A stretch of 64,000 nt of DNA from Alphaproteobacteria bacterium (GTDB taxonomy: Bacteria; Pseudomonadota; Alphaproteobacteria; UBA8366). A program made the position numbers and the translations under genes. The stretch is taken from contig JANQKC010000039.1 of NCBI GenBank assembly GCA_028281325.1, forward strand, positions 1 to 64,000, written 5' to 3'. Below the pieces are notes generated by a model that was not told the DNA's origin, did not search any database, and was given only the letters and a program-made list of their open reading frames with translations. Positions 19,251-27,814 of the stretch are shown piece after piece. Each line of letters begins with the position of its first letter. Positions within the stretch are counted from its first letter, which is position 1.

Positions 19251-20624
19251 ATGGTACTGCAGATCTACAACACCATGAGCCGCCGCAAGGAGGCGTTCAA
19301 GCCGCTGGATATTGGACATGTGGGCATGTATGTCTGCGGGCCGACGGTCTACGACTATGCGCATATCGGCAACGCGCGGCCCGTCGTCGTGTTCGACGTG
19401 ATGTACCGGCTGCTGCGGCGTCTGTACCGCAAGGTCACCTATGTCCGGAACATCACCGACGTGGACGACAAGATCAACGCGCGGGCGGCGGAGACCGGCG
19501 AGGACATCCGCAGCCTAACCGAGCGGACCGCGGACCAGTTCCATCAGGACGTCGCGGCGCTCGGCGCGATCCCACCGGATGTCGAGCCGCGGGCGACCGA
19601 CCATATTGCCGAAATGATCGCCATCATCCGCGACCTGATCGACAGGGGCTACGCCTACGTCGCCGATGGTCATGTGCTGTTCCATGTGGAGCAGATGCAG
19701 GACTATGGCGCGTTGTCGGGACACAGCCGCGACGAACTGATCGCCGGCGCGCGGGTCGAGGTGGCGCCGTACAAGAAGGACCCGGCCGATTTCGTGCTGT
19801 GGAAACCCAGCGAGGACGACCTGCCGGGATGGGACAGCCCCTGGGGACGCGGCCGGCCGGGCTGGCATATCGAATGCTCGGCGATGAGCACGAAATATCT
19901 CGGCGAAAGCTTCGACATCCATGGTGGCGGCCGCGACCTGATCTTCCCGCATCATGAGAACGAGATCGCGCAGAGCCGCTGCGCCCATCCGAACTCGCAT
20001 TACGCGCGCTACTGGATGCATAACGGCTATCTGATGGCCGAGGGCGAGAAGATGTCGAAATCGCTCGGCAATTTCTACACGATCCATGAGTTGTTGCAGG
20101 AATTCCCCGGCGAGGCGATCCGGCTCACCCTGCTGCAAACTCATTACCGCCAGCCGCTCGACTTCACCAAGGACAGCCTGCGCCAGGCCAAGCAGGCGCT
20201 CGACCGGTTCTATGGGGCATTGCGCGACGTCGCCGATGTCGAGGCGGTTGAGGGTGAGGCGGAGGCGGTGCGCGACGCGCTGATGGACGACCTGAACACG
20301 CCGCTCGCCTTGTCCGCGTTGCACGCCCTGCTGGGCGATCTCAACAAGGCGGAAGGCGATGCCGAGAAGGCCCGTCTCAAGGGAGTGTTGCTCGATGGCG
20401 GCGCGTTGCTCGGGCTGCTGCAGGACGACCCCGAGGCGTGGCTGCGGCAAGGGGCGGGCAACGACGGGTTGAGCGATACGGAGATTGAGGCGCTCATCGG
20501 AAAGCGCAACGAGGCTCGGAAATCCAAGGATTTTGCCGAAGCCGACAGAATCCGCGATGATCTTGCGGAACAGGGCGTCATTCTCGAAGACAAGCCGGAG
20601 GGCACGATCTGGCGGCGGGCGTGA
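19251..20624 (+). CDS. cysS: Cysteinyl-tRNA synthetase
   Basis: This 457-residue class I aminoacyl-tRNA synthetase charges tRNA-Cys. It shows the zinc ligand in MYVCGPTVYDYAHIGNARP (C29), the HIGN signature (38-41), the zinc-binding GWHIECSAMS region and the KMSKS loop at residues 267-271. A helical anticodon-binding domain ends with EARKSKDFAEADRIRDDL and TIWRRA. Length is typical. No strong Shine-Dalgarno site precedes ATG 19251, but the N-terminus aligns with the family. An SDR gene follows 57 bp downstream in the same direction. Confidence 0.96.
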   Translation: MVLQIYNTMSRRKEAFKPLDIGHVGMYVCGPTVYDYAHIGNARPVVVFDVMYRLLRRLYRKVTYVRNITDVDDKINARAAETGEDIRSLTERTADQFHQDVAALGAIPPDVEPRATDHIAEMIAIIRDLIDRGYAYVADGHVLFHVEQMQDYGALSGHSRDELIAGARVEVAPYKKDPADFVLWKPSEDDLPGWDSPWGRGRPGWHIECSAMSTKYLGESFDIHGGGRDLIFPHHENEIAQSRCAHPNSHYARYWMHNGYLMAEGEKMSKSLGNFYTIHELLQEFPGEAIRLTLLQTHYRQPLDFTKDSLRQAKQALDRFYGALRDVADVEAVEGEAEAVRDALMDDLNTPLALSALHALLGDLNKAEGDAEKARLKGVLLDGGALLGLLQDDPEAWLRQGAGNDGLSDTEIEALIGKRNEARKSKDFAEADRIRDDLAEQGVILEDKPEGTIWRRA

Positions 20625-20681
20625 GTCCCTGACAACCGATTGAGACACCCGGCGGCACGCCGGATCGGGAGGAAGGATCGC

Positions 20682-21470
20682 ATGCTCGACGGCAGGACCG
20701 CACTCATTACCGGGTCGACCGGCGGCATCGGGCACGGCACGACCGACGCGCTGGCCGCGCAAGGCTGCCAAGTCATGCTCAACGGGTTGGGCGATCCGGA
20801 TGAAATCGAGAAGGTGCGCGCGGCGCTCGAAGACAAGCACGGCGTCAAGATCGGCTATCACGGCGCCGACCTTCGTAAGCTGGACGAGATCGAGGACTTG
20901 GTCGCCACGACCCAGCGCGACTTGGGGCCGGTCGATATCCTCGTCAACAATGCGGTGGTGCGGAACTTCGCGTCGATCGAGGATTTTGACCCGGCGGCTT
21001 GGCAGGAGGCGCTCGACGTCAATCTCACATCCGGGTTCAACCTGATCCGGCTGACCCTGGGCGGGATGCGCGAGCGCGGCTACGGGCGGATCGTCAATCT
21101 GGCGTCGACGCTCGGCATCATGGCGATGCCCGACCGTATCGATTACGTGGTGACCAAGACCGCCCTGATGGGGCTGGCGCGTGGCGTCGCAATCGAGACG
21201 CAGGGCGAGCCCAACATCACCGTGAACGCGATCTGCCCCGGCGCGGTCCGCACCCCGGCGGCGGAGGGACGGGTCGCCGATCTGGCGGAAAGCAAGTCGA
21301 TCAGCCTGGAATCGGCGACCAAGGAATTCCTCGCCGGGCGTCAGCCCACCGACCGGTTCATCGAACCCGCGCAGGTGGGCGCGTTGATTGCGTTCTTGTG
21401 TAGCGATGCGGCGAACGTGATCACCGGCACGTCGATCCCGATCGACGACGCTTGGACGATTTCGCCGTAG
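20682..21470 (+). CDS. bdhA: 3-hydroxybutyrate dehydrogenase (SDR family)
   Basis: This 262-residue short-chain dehydrogenase most resembles D-3-hydroxybutyrate dehydrogenase, which interconverts 3-hydroxybutyrate and acetoacetate. It has the NAD loop ITGSTGGIGHG (9-19), NNAVV (89-93), catalytic S142 in NLASTLG, and Y155/K159 in DYVVTKTAL. A BDH-like C-terminal stretch follows: NAICPGAVRTP, then FLAGRQPTDRFIEPAQVGAL. ATG 20682 is preceded by GGGAGGAAGG. It is co-directional with cysS but functionally unrelated. Some SDRs share this pattern, so the substrate is probable rather than certain. It converges on the FAD oxidase gene after 12 bp. Confidence 0.8.
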   Translation: MLDGRTALITGSTGGIGHGTTDALAAQGCQVMLNGLGDPDEIEKVRAALEDKHGVKIGYHGADLRKLDEIEDLVATTQRDLGPVDILVNNAVVRNFASIEDFDPAAWQEALDVNLTSGFNLIRLTLGGMRERGYGRIVNLASTLGIMAMPDRIDYVVTKTALMGLARGVAIETQGEPNITVNAICPGAVRTPAAEGRVADLAESKSISLESATKEFLAGRQPTDRFIEPAQVGALIAFLCSDAANVITGTSIPIDDAWTISP

Positions 21471-21482
21471 CGTTCTGGTAAA

Positions 21483-22766
21483 TCAATCGAGCCGGTCCAG
21501 GAAACGCCACCAGTTCATCCGCACGCGGGCCAGCGGGATCAACAGCGACCGCATCGGGACCGGGTTCAATGGCGAGACTGGAACCGGCAAGTCCGACGCC
21601 GGCGTCCCTCGCACCCGCTCGGCCAATACCTTGCCCATCGCCGTCGCCATCGCGATGCCGCGGCCGCTGTAGCCCAGACCGGCATAGACGCCTTCCGCCA
21701 GCTCGTGGAACCGAGGCAACCGGTCGAGCGTCACCGCGACCTTGCCGTCCCAGAGATACTCGAAGTCGACATCGCCGACCTGCGGGAAGACGGCCTTGAG
21801 CTGCGTCGTGCAGAGATCGCGCAAGGGGCCGCGAAACCCGGGCACCAGCGGCGCGGCCCCGGTCACCATGCGGCCCGCGCCGTCTTTCCGAAAAGCCCAG
21901 AGGACGCGCCGCGCATCCGAAATGCCCTGTCGTTCCGGCAGGATGGTGCGGGCGACGTTGTCGCCGAGCGGCTTGGTCGCGCCCTGCAACAGCCGCAGCG
22001 GCACGACGCTGCGCGCCAGCCCGGGCCAGAGATTCCCGGAATAGGCGTTGGTCGCGAGGATGACGGTGTCCGCCTCGACAACGCCGCCCGGCGTCGTGAC
22101 GCGCCAGGAACGGGCGGTGCGCTCGATCGCCGTCGCCGGCGAAGCGGCATGGATGGCCGCGCCCGCGTCCATCGCCGCGCGGGCCAGCCCGCGCGTATAC
22201 GCCAGCGGGTTGATGTTGCCGCCACCGCGATGCAGCCATGCGCCGATATAATGCGCGCTGCCGGTGAGCGCCTGGGTTTCCGCTTTGTCGAGCAGAGCGA
22301 CCGGTGCGTCGCGCGAGGCCCATTGATCGTGTTTCGCCTGGGCGATGGCGAGGCGCGACTCCGTGTGCGCCGGCATCAGCCAGCCGTTCTGCGAGGCGTC
22401 GCAGTCGATCCCGTGCCGCGCGATCAGGTCGAAGACCAGGGCCGCCGCGTCCTGCACCCAGGCGTTCAAGGCTTCGCCGCGCTCGTCGCCGAACTCGGCC
22501 ACGATCTCATCCGGGTTGTGGCGGCTGTAGGCGGGAACGACTTGTCCATTGTTCCGCCCCGACGCGCCGAAGCCCGGCGCTTCGGCCTCCAGCAAGACCG
22601 TGTCCACACCGGCTTCGGCGAGATGCAGCGCTGCCGACAATCCCGTGAACCCGCCGCCGACAACCACCGCGTCCGTCCGGCGGTCGCCGGTCAACGGCGG
22701 CGTGTCGGGCGGGGGCGCGGCGGTCGACGACCAAAGGGCGGATCGGGGATCGGATGTCTTTAGCAT
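21483..22766 (-). CDS. FAD-dependent amine/amino-acid oxidoreductase (DAO family)
   Basis: This 427-residue protein is a D-amino-acid-oxidase-type flavoprotein. The FAD Rossmann loop is AVVVGGGFTGLSAALHL (34-50), ending in E60 of VLLEAEAPGFGASGRNNGQV. The tail has DGKVAVTLDRLPRFHELAEG and YAGLGYSGRGIAMATAMGK, the second flavin contact. It resembles gamma-glutamylputrescine oxidase or sarcosine/glycine oxidases; the substrate is unresolved. The RidA gene lies 27 bp upstream on the same strand. Because such oxidases release imines, pairing with a RidA-type imine hydrolase makes chemical sense. Confidence 0.82.
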   Translation of the reverse strand: MLKTSDPRSALWSSTAAPPPDTPPLTGDRRTDAVVVGGGFTGLSAALHLAEAGVDTVLLEAEAPGFGASGRNNGQVVPAYSRHNPDEIVAEFGDERGEALNAWVQDAAALVFDLIARHGIDCDASQNGWLMPAHTESRLAIAQAKHDQWASRDAPVALLDKAETQALTGSAHYIGAWLHRGGGNINPLAYTRGLARAAMDAGAAIHAASPATAIERTARSWRVTTPGGVVEADTVILATNAYSGNLWPGLARSVVPLRLLQGATKPLGDNVARTILPERQGISDARRVLWAFRKDGAGRMVTGAAPLVPGFRGPLRDLCTTQLKAVFPQVGDVDFEYLWDGKVAVTLDRLPRFHELAEGVYAGLGYSGRGIAMATAMGKVLAERVRGTPASDLPVPVSPLNPVPMRSLLIPLARVRMNWWRFLDRLD

Positions 22767-22793
22767 TGTTCGCGGCGCGACGGCATTCGTCGA

Positions 22794-23174
22794 CTACAAC
22801 ACGGCGACGAACTCAAGCTGGATCTGCATGGGGTCATCCAGGTCGCTCTTGACTGCATGGCGCGCCGGCATGTTCTTCTCGTCCGGGAACAGCGCAAGCC
22901 ATTCGCGGTTCACCGGCTCCCGGTTGGCGCGGGATTTCAGGAACACCGTGACATGCGCGACGTCTTCGAGCGTCGCGCCCGACCCCTCGACCATCTTGCG
23001 CATGTTGGCGAAGGCGCATTTCGTCTGCTCGTCCAGCGTATCGGGGATGTTGCCGTCGGCGTCATAGCCGATGATGCCGCCGGAAAAGATCATGTTACCG
23101 GTCCGCGAGACATGCGGGATCGGGTTCTTATGCGGCACCAGACCGGGGATATCCATGCTTTCGCGTTTCGCCAT
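22794..23174 (-). CDS. RidA family (reactive imine/enamine deaminase)
   Basis: This 126-residue protein has the YjgF/YER057c/UK114 fold. RidA hydrolyses reactive 2-aminoacrylate or imines. The conserved arginine is in NMPARHAVKSDL (about residue 103), and the C-terminus IQLEFVAVL holds the conserved acidic residue. ATG at 23174 is preceded by TGGAG; the frame to 23273 lacks support. Its position directly upstream of the FAD oxidase suggests a two-gene unit in which RidA processes the oxidase product. Confidence 0.85.
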   Translation of the reverse strand: MAKRESMDIPGLVPHKNPIPHVSRTGNMIFSGGIIGYDADGNIPDTLDEQTKCAFANMRKMVEGSGATLEDVAHVTVFLKSRANREPVNREWLALFPDEKNMPARHAVKSDLDDPMQIQLEFVAVL

Positions 23175-23307
23175 TGAGTGCTCCAGAGATTTTGGGGGTT
23201 GGTCGTTTGACCTCCATCGTGCCGCGTGGCGGGGCGGGATGCAAACGGCATGAACATTATCCGCCAGGGGCATGGCGAAACGCGAGCGGGATCGCTAAAA
23301 CAGCGGC

Positions 23308-24084
23308 ATGGCAGGAACCGATCGATCCAAACAATCGCACCCCGGTGGCCCGGTGGTCGTTTTGGTGCAACCGCAGCTCGGCGAGAATATCGGATTCGCC
23401 GCCCGGGCGATGCTGAACTGCGGCCTGACCGAGATGCGGCTGGTCGCGCCCCGCGACGGCTGGCCGAACGAGAAAGCGCGGGCCGCCGCGGCCGGCGCCG
23501 ATACCGTGATCGACGGCGTCCAGGTGTGCGACACGACCGCAGCGGCGGTGGCCGACCTGTCCCGGGTCTTCGCGGCAACCGCCCGCAATCGCGACATGAT
23601 CAAGCCGGTGATGACGCCGCGTCGGGCGGCGGCGGACCTGCGCGCGGAAGAGGGCGTGGACGTGCCCTGCGGACTTCTGTTCGGCCCGGAACGGTCGGGC
23701 TTGACCAATGACGACATCGCGCTCGCCGACACCATCGTGCAGGTGCCGTTAAACCCCGGCTTCAGCTCGCTGAGTCTGCCGCAGGCGGTGTTGTTGCTGG
23801 CCTACGAATGGTTCCAGGCGGGTGACGATACGCCGGACGAGGAACTGGTGACCGGCCGGGCCGAACCGGCAAGCAAGGGTGAACTGGAAAACTTCTTCCT
23901 CCGCCTCGAAGCTGCCCTCGACGACCGCAATTTCTTCCATGTCGACGAAAAGCGCGCCAGCATGGTCCGTAACATCCGCAACCTGTTCCAGCGCAACCGC
24001 CTGACCGACCAGGAAGTCCGGACCCTGCACGGCATCGTGTCGGCGTTGGGCGAGGAGCGGGATGGCGGGACAAAGGGAGGCTAG
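23308..24084 (+). CDS. trmJ: tRNA (cytidine/uridine-2'-O-)-methyltransferase
   Basis: This 258-residue SPOUT enzyme matches TrmJ, which 2'-O-methylates position 32 of several tRNAs using S-adenosylmethionine. Motif 1 is VQPQLGENIGFAARAM (asparagine/arginine of the SpoU family), motif 2 CGLLFGPERSGLTNDD, and the trefoil-knot motif 3 NPGFSSLSLPQAVLLLAYE. A C-terminal helical extension (about 170-258) is typical of TrmJ. The start is weakly marked (CAGCGGC before ATG). It is divergent from RidA, with 133 bp between starts, and converges on an SDR gene after 11 bp. Confidence 0.92.
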   Translation: MAGTDRSKQSHPGGPVVVLVQPQLGENIGFAARAMLNCGLTEMRLVAPRDGWPNEKARAAAAGADTVIDGVQVCDTTAAAVADLSRVFAATARNRDMIKPVMTPRRAAADLRAEEGVDVPCGLLFGPERSGLTNDDIALADTIVQVPLNPGFSSLSLPQAVLLLAYEWFQAGDDTPDEELVTGRAEPASKGELENFFLRLEAALDDRNFFHVDEKRASMVRNIRNLFQRNRLTDQEVRTLHGIVSALGEERDGGTKGG

Positions 24085-24095
24085 CGCGCAAGCGG

Positions 24096-24857
24096 CTAGT
24101 ATTGGATGCGCGTCGTCGCCGCGCCGTCCACGATCAGGTTCGTTCCGCTGATATAGCTGGCGGCGGGGCTGGCCAGAAAGACCACCGCGTTGGCGACTTC
24201 TTCGGGTGTTCCCAATCGTCCCATCGGGCTGCGTTTGACGGCGGCGTCATACATGTCCGGCTTCTCGCGCTTTCGGTAGTCCCAGACGCCGCCGTCGAAA
24301 TAGATCGCGCCCGGCGATACCGTGTTCGCGCGGATTCCCTTCGTGCCGGCGATATTGCTCAGCCCGGACATGTAGCTGATGATCGCCGCCTTCAGGCCGC
24401 TGTACGCGCGGATACTGCCCGACGTGTTGACCGCCGCGGTGCTGGCGATGGCGACGATCGAAGCGCAGTCCGATTTTTCCAGGAAGGGCATGGCCGCCTC
24501 GACCGCGCGCACGGTGCCGAGCACGTCGACCTCCAGGCCGAGCCGCCATTCCTCCTCGGTGGCGCCGGTGACCAGGGCGCTGGCGTTCGGCACGAGGATG
24601 TCCAGGCCGCCGAAGGCTTCGGCGGTGCTGGTGATCCAGGCCCGCAGGGCTTCGCTGTCGGAGACGTCCAGCCGGCCGCCGACGACGGTCGCGCCGTCGC
24701 CGGACAACGCCTTGACGGCGTCGTCGACTTCGTCGGTGTTTCGGGCGCAGAGCCCGACGCTGCATCCTTCGGCGACCAGAAGGTCGACGATCTTCCGGCC
24801 GATGCCGCGCGTTCCGCCGGTCACGATGGCGCGTTTGCCTTGTAGTCCCAAGTCCAT
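24096..24857 (-). CDS. SDR-family NAD(P) oxidoreductase
   Basis: This 253-residue short-chain dehydrogenase has the cofactor loop VTGGTRGIGRK (13-23), the NASA variant of NNAG, a Ser in IASTAAVN, and the C-terminal SGTNLIVDGAATT of classical SDRs. Where the usual YxxxK active site is expected it reads AYSGLKAAI, so Tyr and Lys are both retained. The substrate is not identifiable. GC and codon use match the neighbourhood. The gene runs toward trmJ, with 11 bp between their stops. A CAGGAG site precedes ATG 24857. The TauD-like gene upstream is co-directional after 172 bp. Confidence 0.85.
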   Translation of the reverse strand: MDLGLQGKRAIVTGGTRGIGRKIVDLLVAEGCSVGLCARNTDEVDDAVKALSGDGATVVGGRLDVSDSEALRAWITSTAEAFGGLDILVPNASALVTGATEEEWRLGLEVDVLGTVRAVEAAMPFLEKSDCASIVAIASTAAVNTSGSIRAYSGLKAAIISYMSGLSNIAGTKGIRANTVSPGAIYFDGGVWDYRKREKPDMYDAAVKRSPMGRLGTPEEVANAVVFLASPAASYISGTNLIVDGAATTRIQY

Positions 24858-25029
24858 GATTCGACGTCTCCTGTTGATCAGTGTCGGCTGCGGCCGATGA
24901 TACCGCCGTTTGGCGGTTTGGGCGCAATAATGTCGATACTGCGGGTGCGGTTATCCTGGGGCTTCATGCGCAGAGTGTGGACGGAGGGAACGGCCGTCAC
25001 GGACAAGGTCTGCGGATCGCCGCCGCGGA

Positions 25030-25968
25030 CTACGCGGCCAGCAGGGGCGTGCCTTCCAGCGGTTTCGATTGCCGCCCGTCGACGCCGTAGGGTATGTCGC
25101 CCACCGTCGTCGTCCGGTAAAGCTGCCGGTCGTAGTCCGTGCGCTGGATGTCGCGCGGCGGCAAATGCGCCGTCGACCGGTTGTCCCACATCGCGACCGA
25201 TCCCGGAGTCCACTTGAATCGCAGCGTGAATTCCGGCCGCACCGCGTGGGATTTCAGCATGGCGAGCATTGCCTCGTTCTCGGTCGGCGACAGGCCGACG
25301 ATGCTTTGCAGGAATTTCGGGCTGACCCACAGCGCCCGTCGGCCCGTCTCCGGATGCACGCGCACGATGGGGTGTTCTGTGGTTTTCTGATTGGCCGCGA
25401 TCCGGTCGCGCAAGTCCGGCGTCATCGAAACGCCGGCATAGGTCATGTAGGTGTGGATGCCCCGGAGCCCGTCGACGATGCCTTGCATGGTCGGGGACAG
25501 CGCATCGTAGGCGGCGGCGAGGTTGGTCCATTGCGTATCCCCGCCGTAGGGCGGGACGACGGCGCCCCACAGGATCGACGCGGTCGGCGGATTGATCGCG
25601 GGCGTCAGGTCGGTGTGCCAGCCGGTCCACGGGTCGAAGGCGGGCACGCCGGTCACCCGGCCTTTCTGGCGGCCCCGCACGACCTGATAAATCTCCGGAT
25701 GATCCGGGTCCGGCGTATGGATGTTGTGGCCGCGGTTGAGCTGGCCGAATTGCCGTGACATGGCGACGAAGCCGGCCTTGTCCAGTTTCTGATCGCGGAA
25801 GAAGATCACCTTCCAGGTGTTGAAGGCGTCCCAGATCTCGGCGCGTTGTTCCTCCGAAAGCGGCTGGGAGAGGTCCACGCCGCCGATCTCCGCGCCGATG
25901 TCGACCGCAAGCGGGCTGACCGTGATCGATTTCGGTGCACTGTCCATATGCGCTTCGGTTGCCGACAT
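25030..25968 (-). CDS. TauD/TfdA-family Fe(II)/2-oxoglutarate dioxygenase (paralogue 1)
   Basis: This 312-residue cytosolic dioxygenase shows the metal-binding H118-x-D120 in GWHTDLTPAINPP, the distal His and the Arg of the family in WDNRSTAHLPPRDIQRTDYDR, and early GAEIGGVDLSQPL. Family members hydroxylate sulfonates, aryloxyacids or other substrates with 2-oxoglutarate and O2; taurine is only one possibility. A second gene of the same length and with identical motif positions lies at 57769-58707. CAGGAG precedes the start. No sulfonate transporter is adjacent. Confidence 0.85.
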   Translation of the reverse strand: MSATEAHMDSAPKSITVSPLAVDIGAEIGGVDLSQPLSEEQRAEIWDAFNTWKVIFFRDQKLDKAGFVAMSRQFGQLNRGHNIHTPDPDHPEIYQVVRGRQKGRVTGVPAFDPWTGWHTDLTPAINPPTASILWGAVVPPYGGDTQWTNLAAAYDALSPTMQGIVDGLRGIHTYMTYAGVSMTPDLRDRIAANQKTTEHPIVRVHPETGRRALWVSPKFLQSIVGLSPTENEAMLAMLKSHAVRPEFTLRFKWTPGSVAMWDNRSTAHLPPRDIQRTDYDRQLYRTTTVGDIPYGVDGRQSKPLEGTPLLAA

Positions 25969-26297
25969 GACATCGCTCCTGCGTTGGACCTACGGACAGG
26001 TATTACAGGCCGAGGTCCCGCCGGCGTCAAATCCCGGTCAGACGGCTGCACGGTGAAGCGCGGCCATATCAGAATCGCAATCCGTTGTGCGATCTGTTAC
26101 CGTTTTGCGTGATTGAGTAACCGCTTCGACGTTTCAAGTTTGGCGCGAATGCCGGATTGGCGGCGATGCTGGGAGGCATAAAGGGGGCAATCGGATACGG
26201 TCGGCGCGGCCTGCGGACCGTTCAATCAAGCTATTCAGAGATCGAAAAGCGACGCTACCCCTGAGTGCGAAATCATAACGAATTGGGGGACGAAACG
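25969..26297. other. Intergenic region between divergent dioxygenase and symporter genes
   Basis: This 329-bp gap between divergent starts carries no gene I can support. It contains a small imperfect dyad ATCGCA...TGCGAT at 26074-26093 and a moderately purine-rich stretch near 26170. It probably carries both promoters, but no convincing -35/-10 pair is visible. Confidence 0.5.
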
Positions 26298-27719
26298 ATG
26301 GATTTCTTACGGGCGGTATTTGGTTCAATTGGCGACGGGACCTGGGGATGGGCGTTGATCCCGTTCCTCGTTGTCCTTGGACTGTTCTTCACCATTGCAT
26401 CCGGCTTCGTCCAGTTCCGGTTTTTCGGGCGTATGTTCCAGGTGCTGTTTCCCGGCACCCAGCCCAGCGGGGAAGGGCATGTCAGTTCGCGGGAAGCGCT
26501 GTTCGTCAGCGTCGGCGGCCGGGTCGGCGGCGGCAATATCGCCGGTGTCGCGGTCGCGATCACGCTGGGCGGGCCGGGCGCGGTTTTCTGGATGTGGGCG
26601 ATCGCCTTGGTCGGGATGGCGACCAGCCTGATCGAATGCACGCTGGCCCAGCTCTATAAACGCACCGACGAGAACGGCACCTATCGCGGCGGGCCCGCGC
26701 AGTACATTCTGCATGGCCTGGGTCGCGAATATAAATGGCTGGCGATCATTTACGCGGTGTCGCTGATCGCGGCCTTCGCACTCGGCTTCAATGCGTTTCA
26801 GGGCAATACGGTGGCCGGCGCCGTGCAGGAGAGCTTCGGGCTCGACCGCATCTGGACCGGCAGCGCGCTCGCCATCGTAACCGGTTTCGTCGTCTATGGC
26901 GGAATCAAGCGCATCGCGCATGTGGCCGACGTGGTCGTGCCGGTCATGGCCATCGGCTACATCGGCATGGCCCTGCTGATCATCGTTCTCAACATCACGG
27001 AGATTCCCGCCGTCATCACGATGATCGTGAAGAACGCCTTCGGCCTCGAGGAAGCGGTCGGCGGCGGGATGGGCGCGGCGGTCGCGCAAGGCCTGCGCCG
27101 TGGTCTGTTCTCGAACGAGGCGGGACTGGGCAGCGCGCCGAACGTCGCGGCCGTGGCGCATGTCCGGCACCCGATCAGCCAGGGGATCGTGCAGTCGTTT
27201 TCCGTGTTCATCGACACCATCATCATCTGTTCCTGCACGGCCTTCGTGATCCTGCTGGGCGATGTGTATGTGGCCGGCGCGTCGGGGATCGACGGCGTCG
27301 TGCTGACGCAGAAGTCGATGGTCTCGCATGTGGGCGAGTGGAGCCAGTATTTCCTGGCCATCGCCATCATGCTCTTCGCCTTCAGCTCGATCATCTACAA
27401 CTACTATCTCGGGGAGAACGCCCTGACCGTGTTCACCGAAAATCCGATTTCGCGCCATGTCTTGCGCACTCTGATCGTCGGGTTGGTGTTCCTCGGCTCG
27501 TCCGCGCCGGGCGCGACGTCGGTCTTCTTCTTCTCCGACCCGATGATGGGCGTCCTCGCGATGGTCAACCTGCTCGCCGTCATCATGCTGTTCCCGGTCG
27601 CCATGCGCGTGCTGAACGACTACCGGGGCCAGTTGAAGGAAGGCAAGGAGCACCCGGTCTTCGAGCCCGAGAAGTTCTCGGACCTGGATATCGACGCCAG
27701 CGCCTGGAAGCAGGACTGA
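26298..27719 (+). CDS. Alanine/glycine:sodium symporter (AGCS family)
   Basis: This 473-residue inner-membrane carrier takes up alanine or glycine with Na+ or H+. Visible features are about eleven helices, the family block FVSVGGRVGGGNIAGVAVAI near residue 75, and GLRRGLFSNEAGLGSAPN in the middle, the core AGCS signature. The hydrophobic end reads LLAVIMLFPVAMRVLNDY, followed by a soluble tail. ATG 26298 is preceded by GGGGGACG; the frame upstream to 26265 is not used. The following enoyl-CoA hydratase gene is 95 bp away, beyond a strong inverted repeat. Confidence 0.9.
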   Translation: MDFLRAVFGSIGDGTWGWALIPFLVVLGLFFTIASGFVQFRFFGRMFQVLFPGTQPSGEGHVSSREALFVSVGGRVGGGNIAGVAVAITLGGPGAVFWMWAIALVGMATSLIECTLAQLYKRTDENGTYRGGPAQYILHGLGREYKWLAIIYAVSLIAAFALGFNAFQGNTVAGAVQESFGLDRIWTGSALAIVTGFVVYGGIKRIAHVADVVVPVMAIGYIGMALLIIVLNITEIPAVITMIVKNAFGLEEAVGGGMGAAVAQGLRRGLFSNEAGLGSAPNVAAVAHVRHPISQGIVQSFSVFIDTIIICSCTAFVILLGDVYVAGASGIDGVVLTQKSMVSHVGEWSQYFLAIAIMLFAFSSIIYNYYLGENALTVFTENPISRHVLRTLIVGLVFLGSSAPGATSVFFFSDPMMGVLAMVNLLAVIMLFPVAMRVLNDYRGQLKEGKEHPVFEPEKFSDLDIDASAWKQD

Positions 27720-27755
27720 CCGGTTCGGCGCAGGCGGCGACCCACCGGCGAATTT

Positions 27756-27813
27756 GACTCCTCCCGCGATGCGGCGACACTTGACGGTGTCATCGTTCAT
27801 CGCGGGAGGAGTC
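27756..27813 (+). promoter_or_regulatory. Perfect 16-bp stem that encloses the ribosome binding site of the next gene
   Basis: GACTCCTCCCGCGATG at 27756-27771 is the exact reverse complement of CATCGCGGGAGGAGTC at 27798-27813. The 26-bp spacer contains a second small stem, GACAC/GTGTC. The right arm contains GGGAGGAG (27804-27811), the Shine-Dalgarno site of the gene starting at 27815, and the left arm contains a matching anti-Shine-Dalgarno. If transcribed from the symporter side, the RNA would hide the ribosome site. No U-tract follows, so it is not a standard terminator. Confidence 0.7.
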
Positions 27814-27814
27814 C

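Noticed and set aside
24902-24917. Hairpin ACCGCC-GTTT-GGCGGT as terminator
   Set aside because: A good six-base stem, but neither strand has a U-tract and it is over 100 bp from the dioxygenase stop.
26100-26297. Glycine riboswitch upstream of the alanine/glycine symporter
   Set aside because: A purine-rich GGGGGCAA stretch looked suggestive, but the paired aptamer motifs, including a conserved CTCAGG-type segment, are not present.
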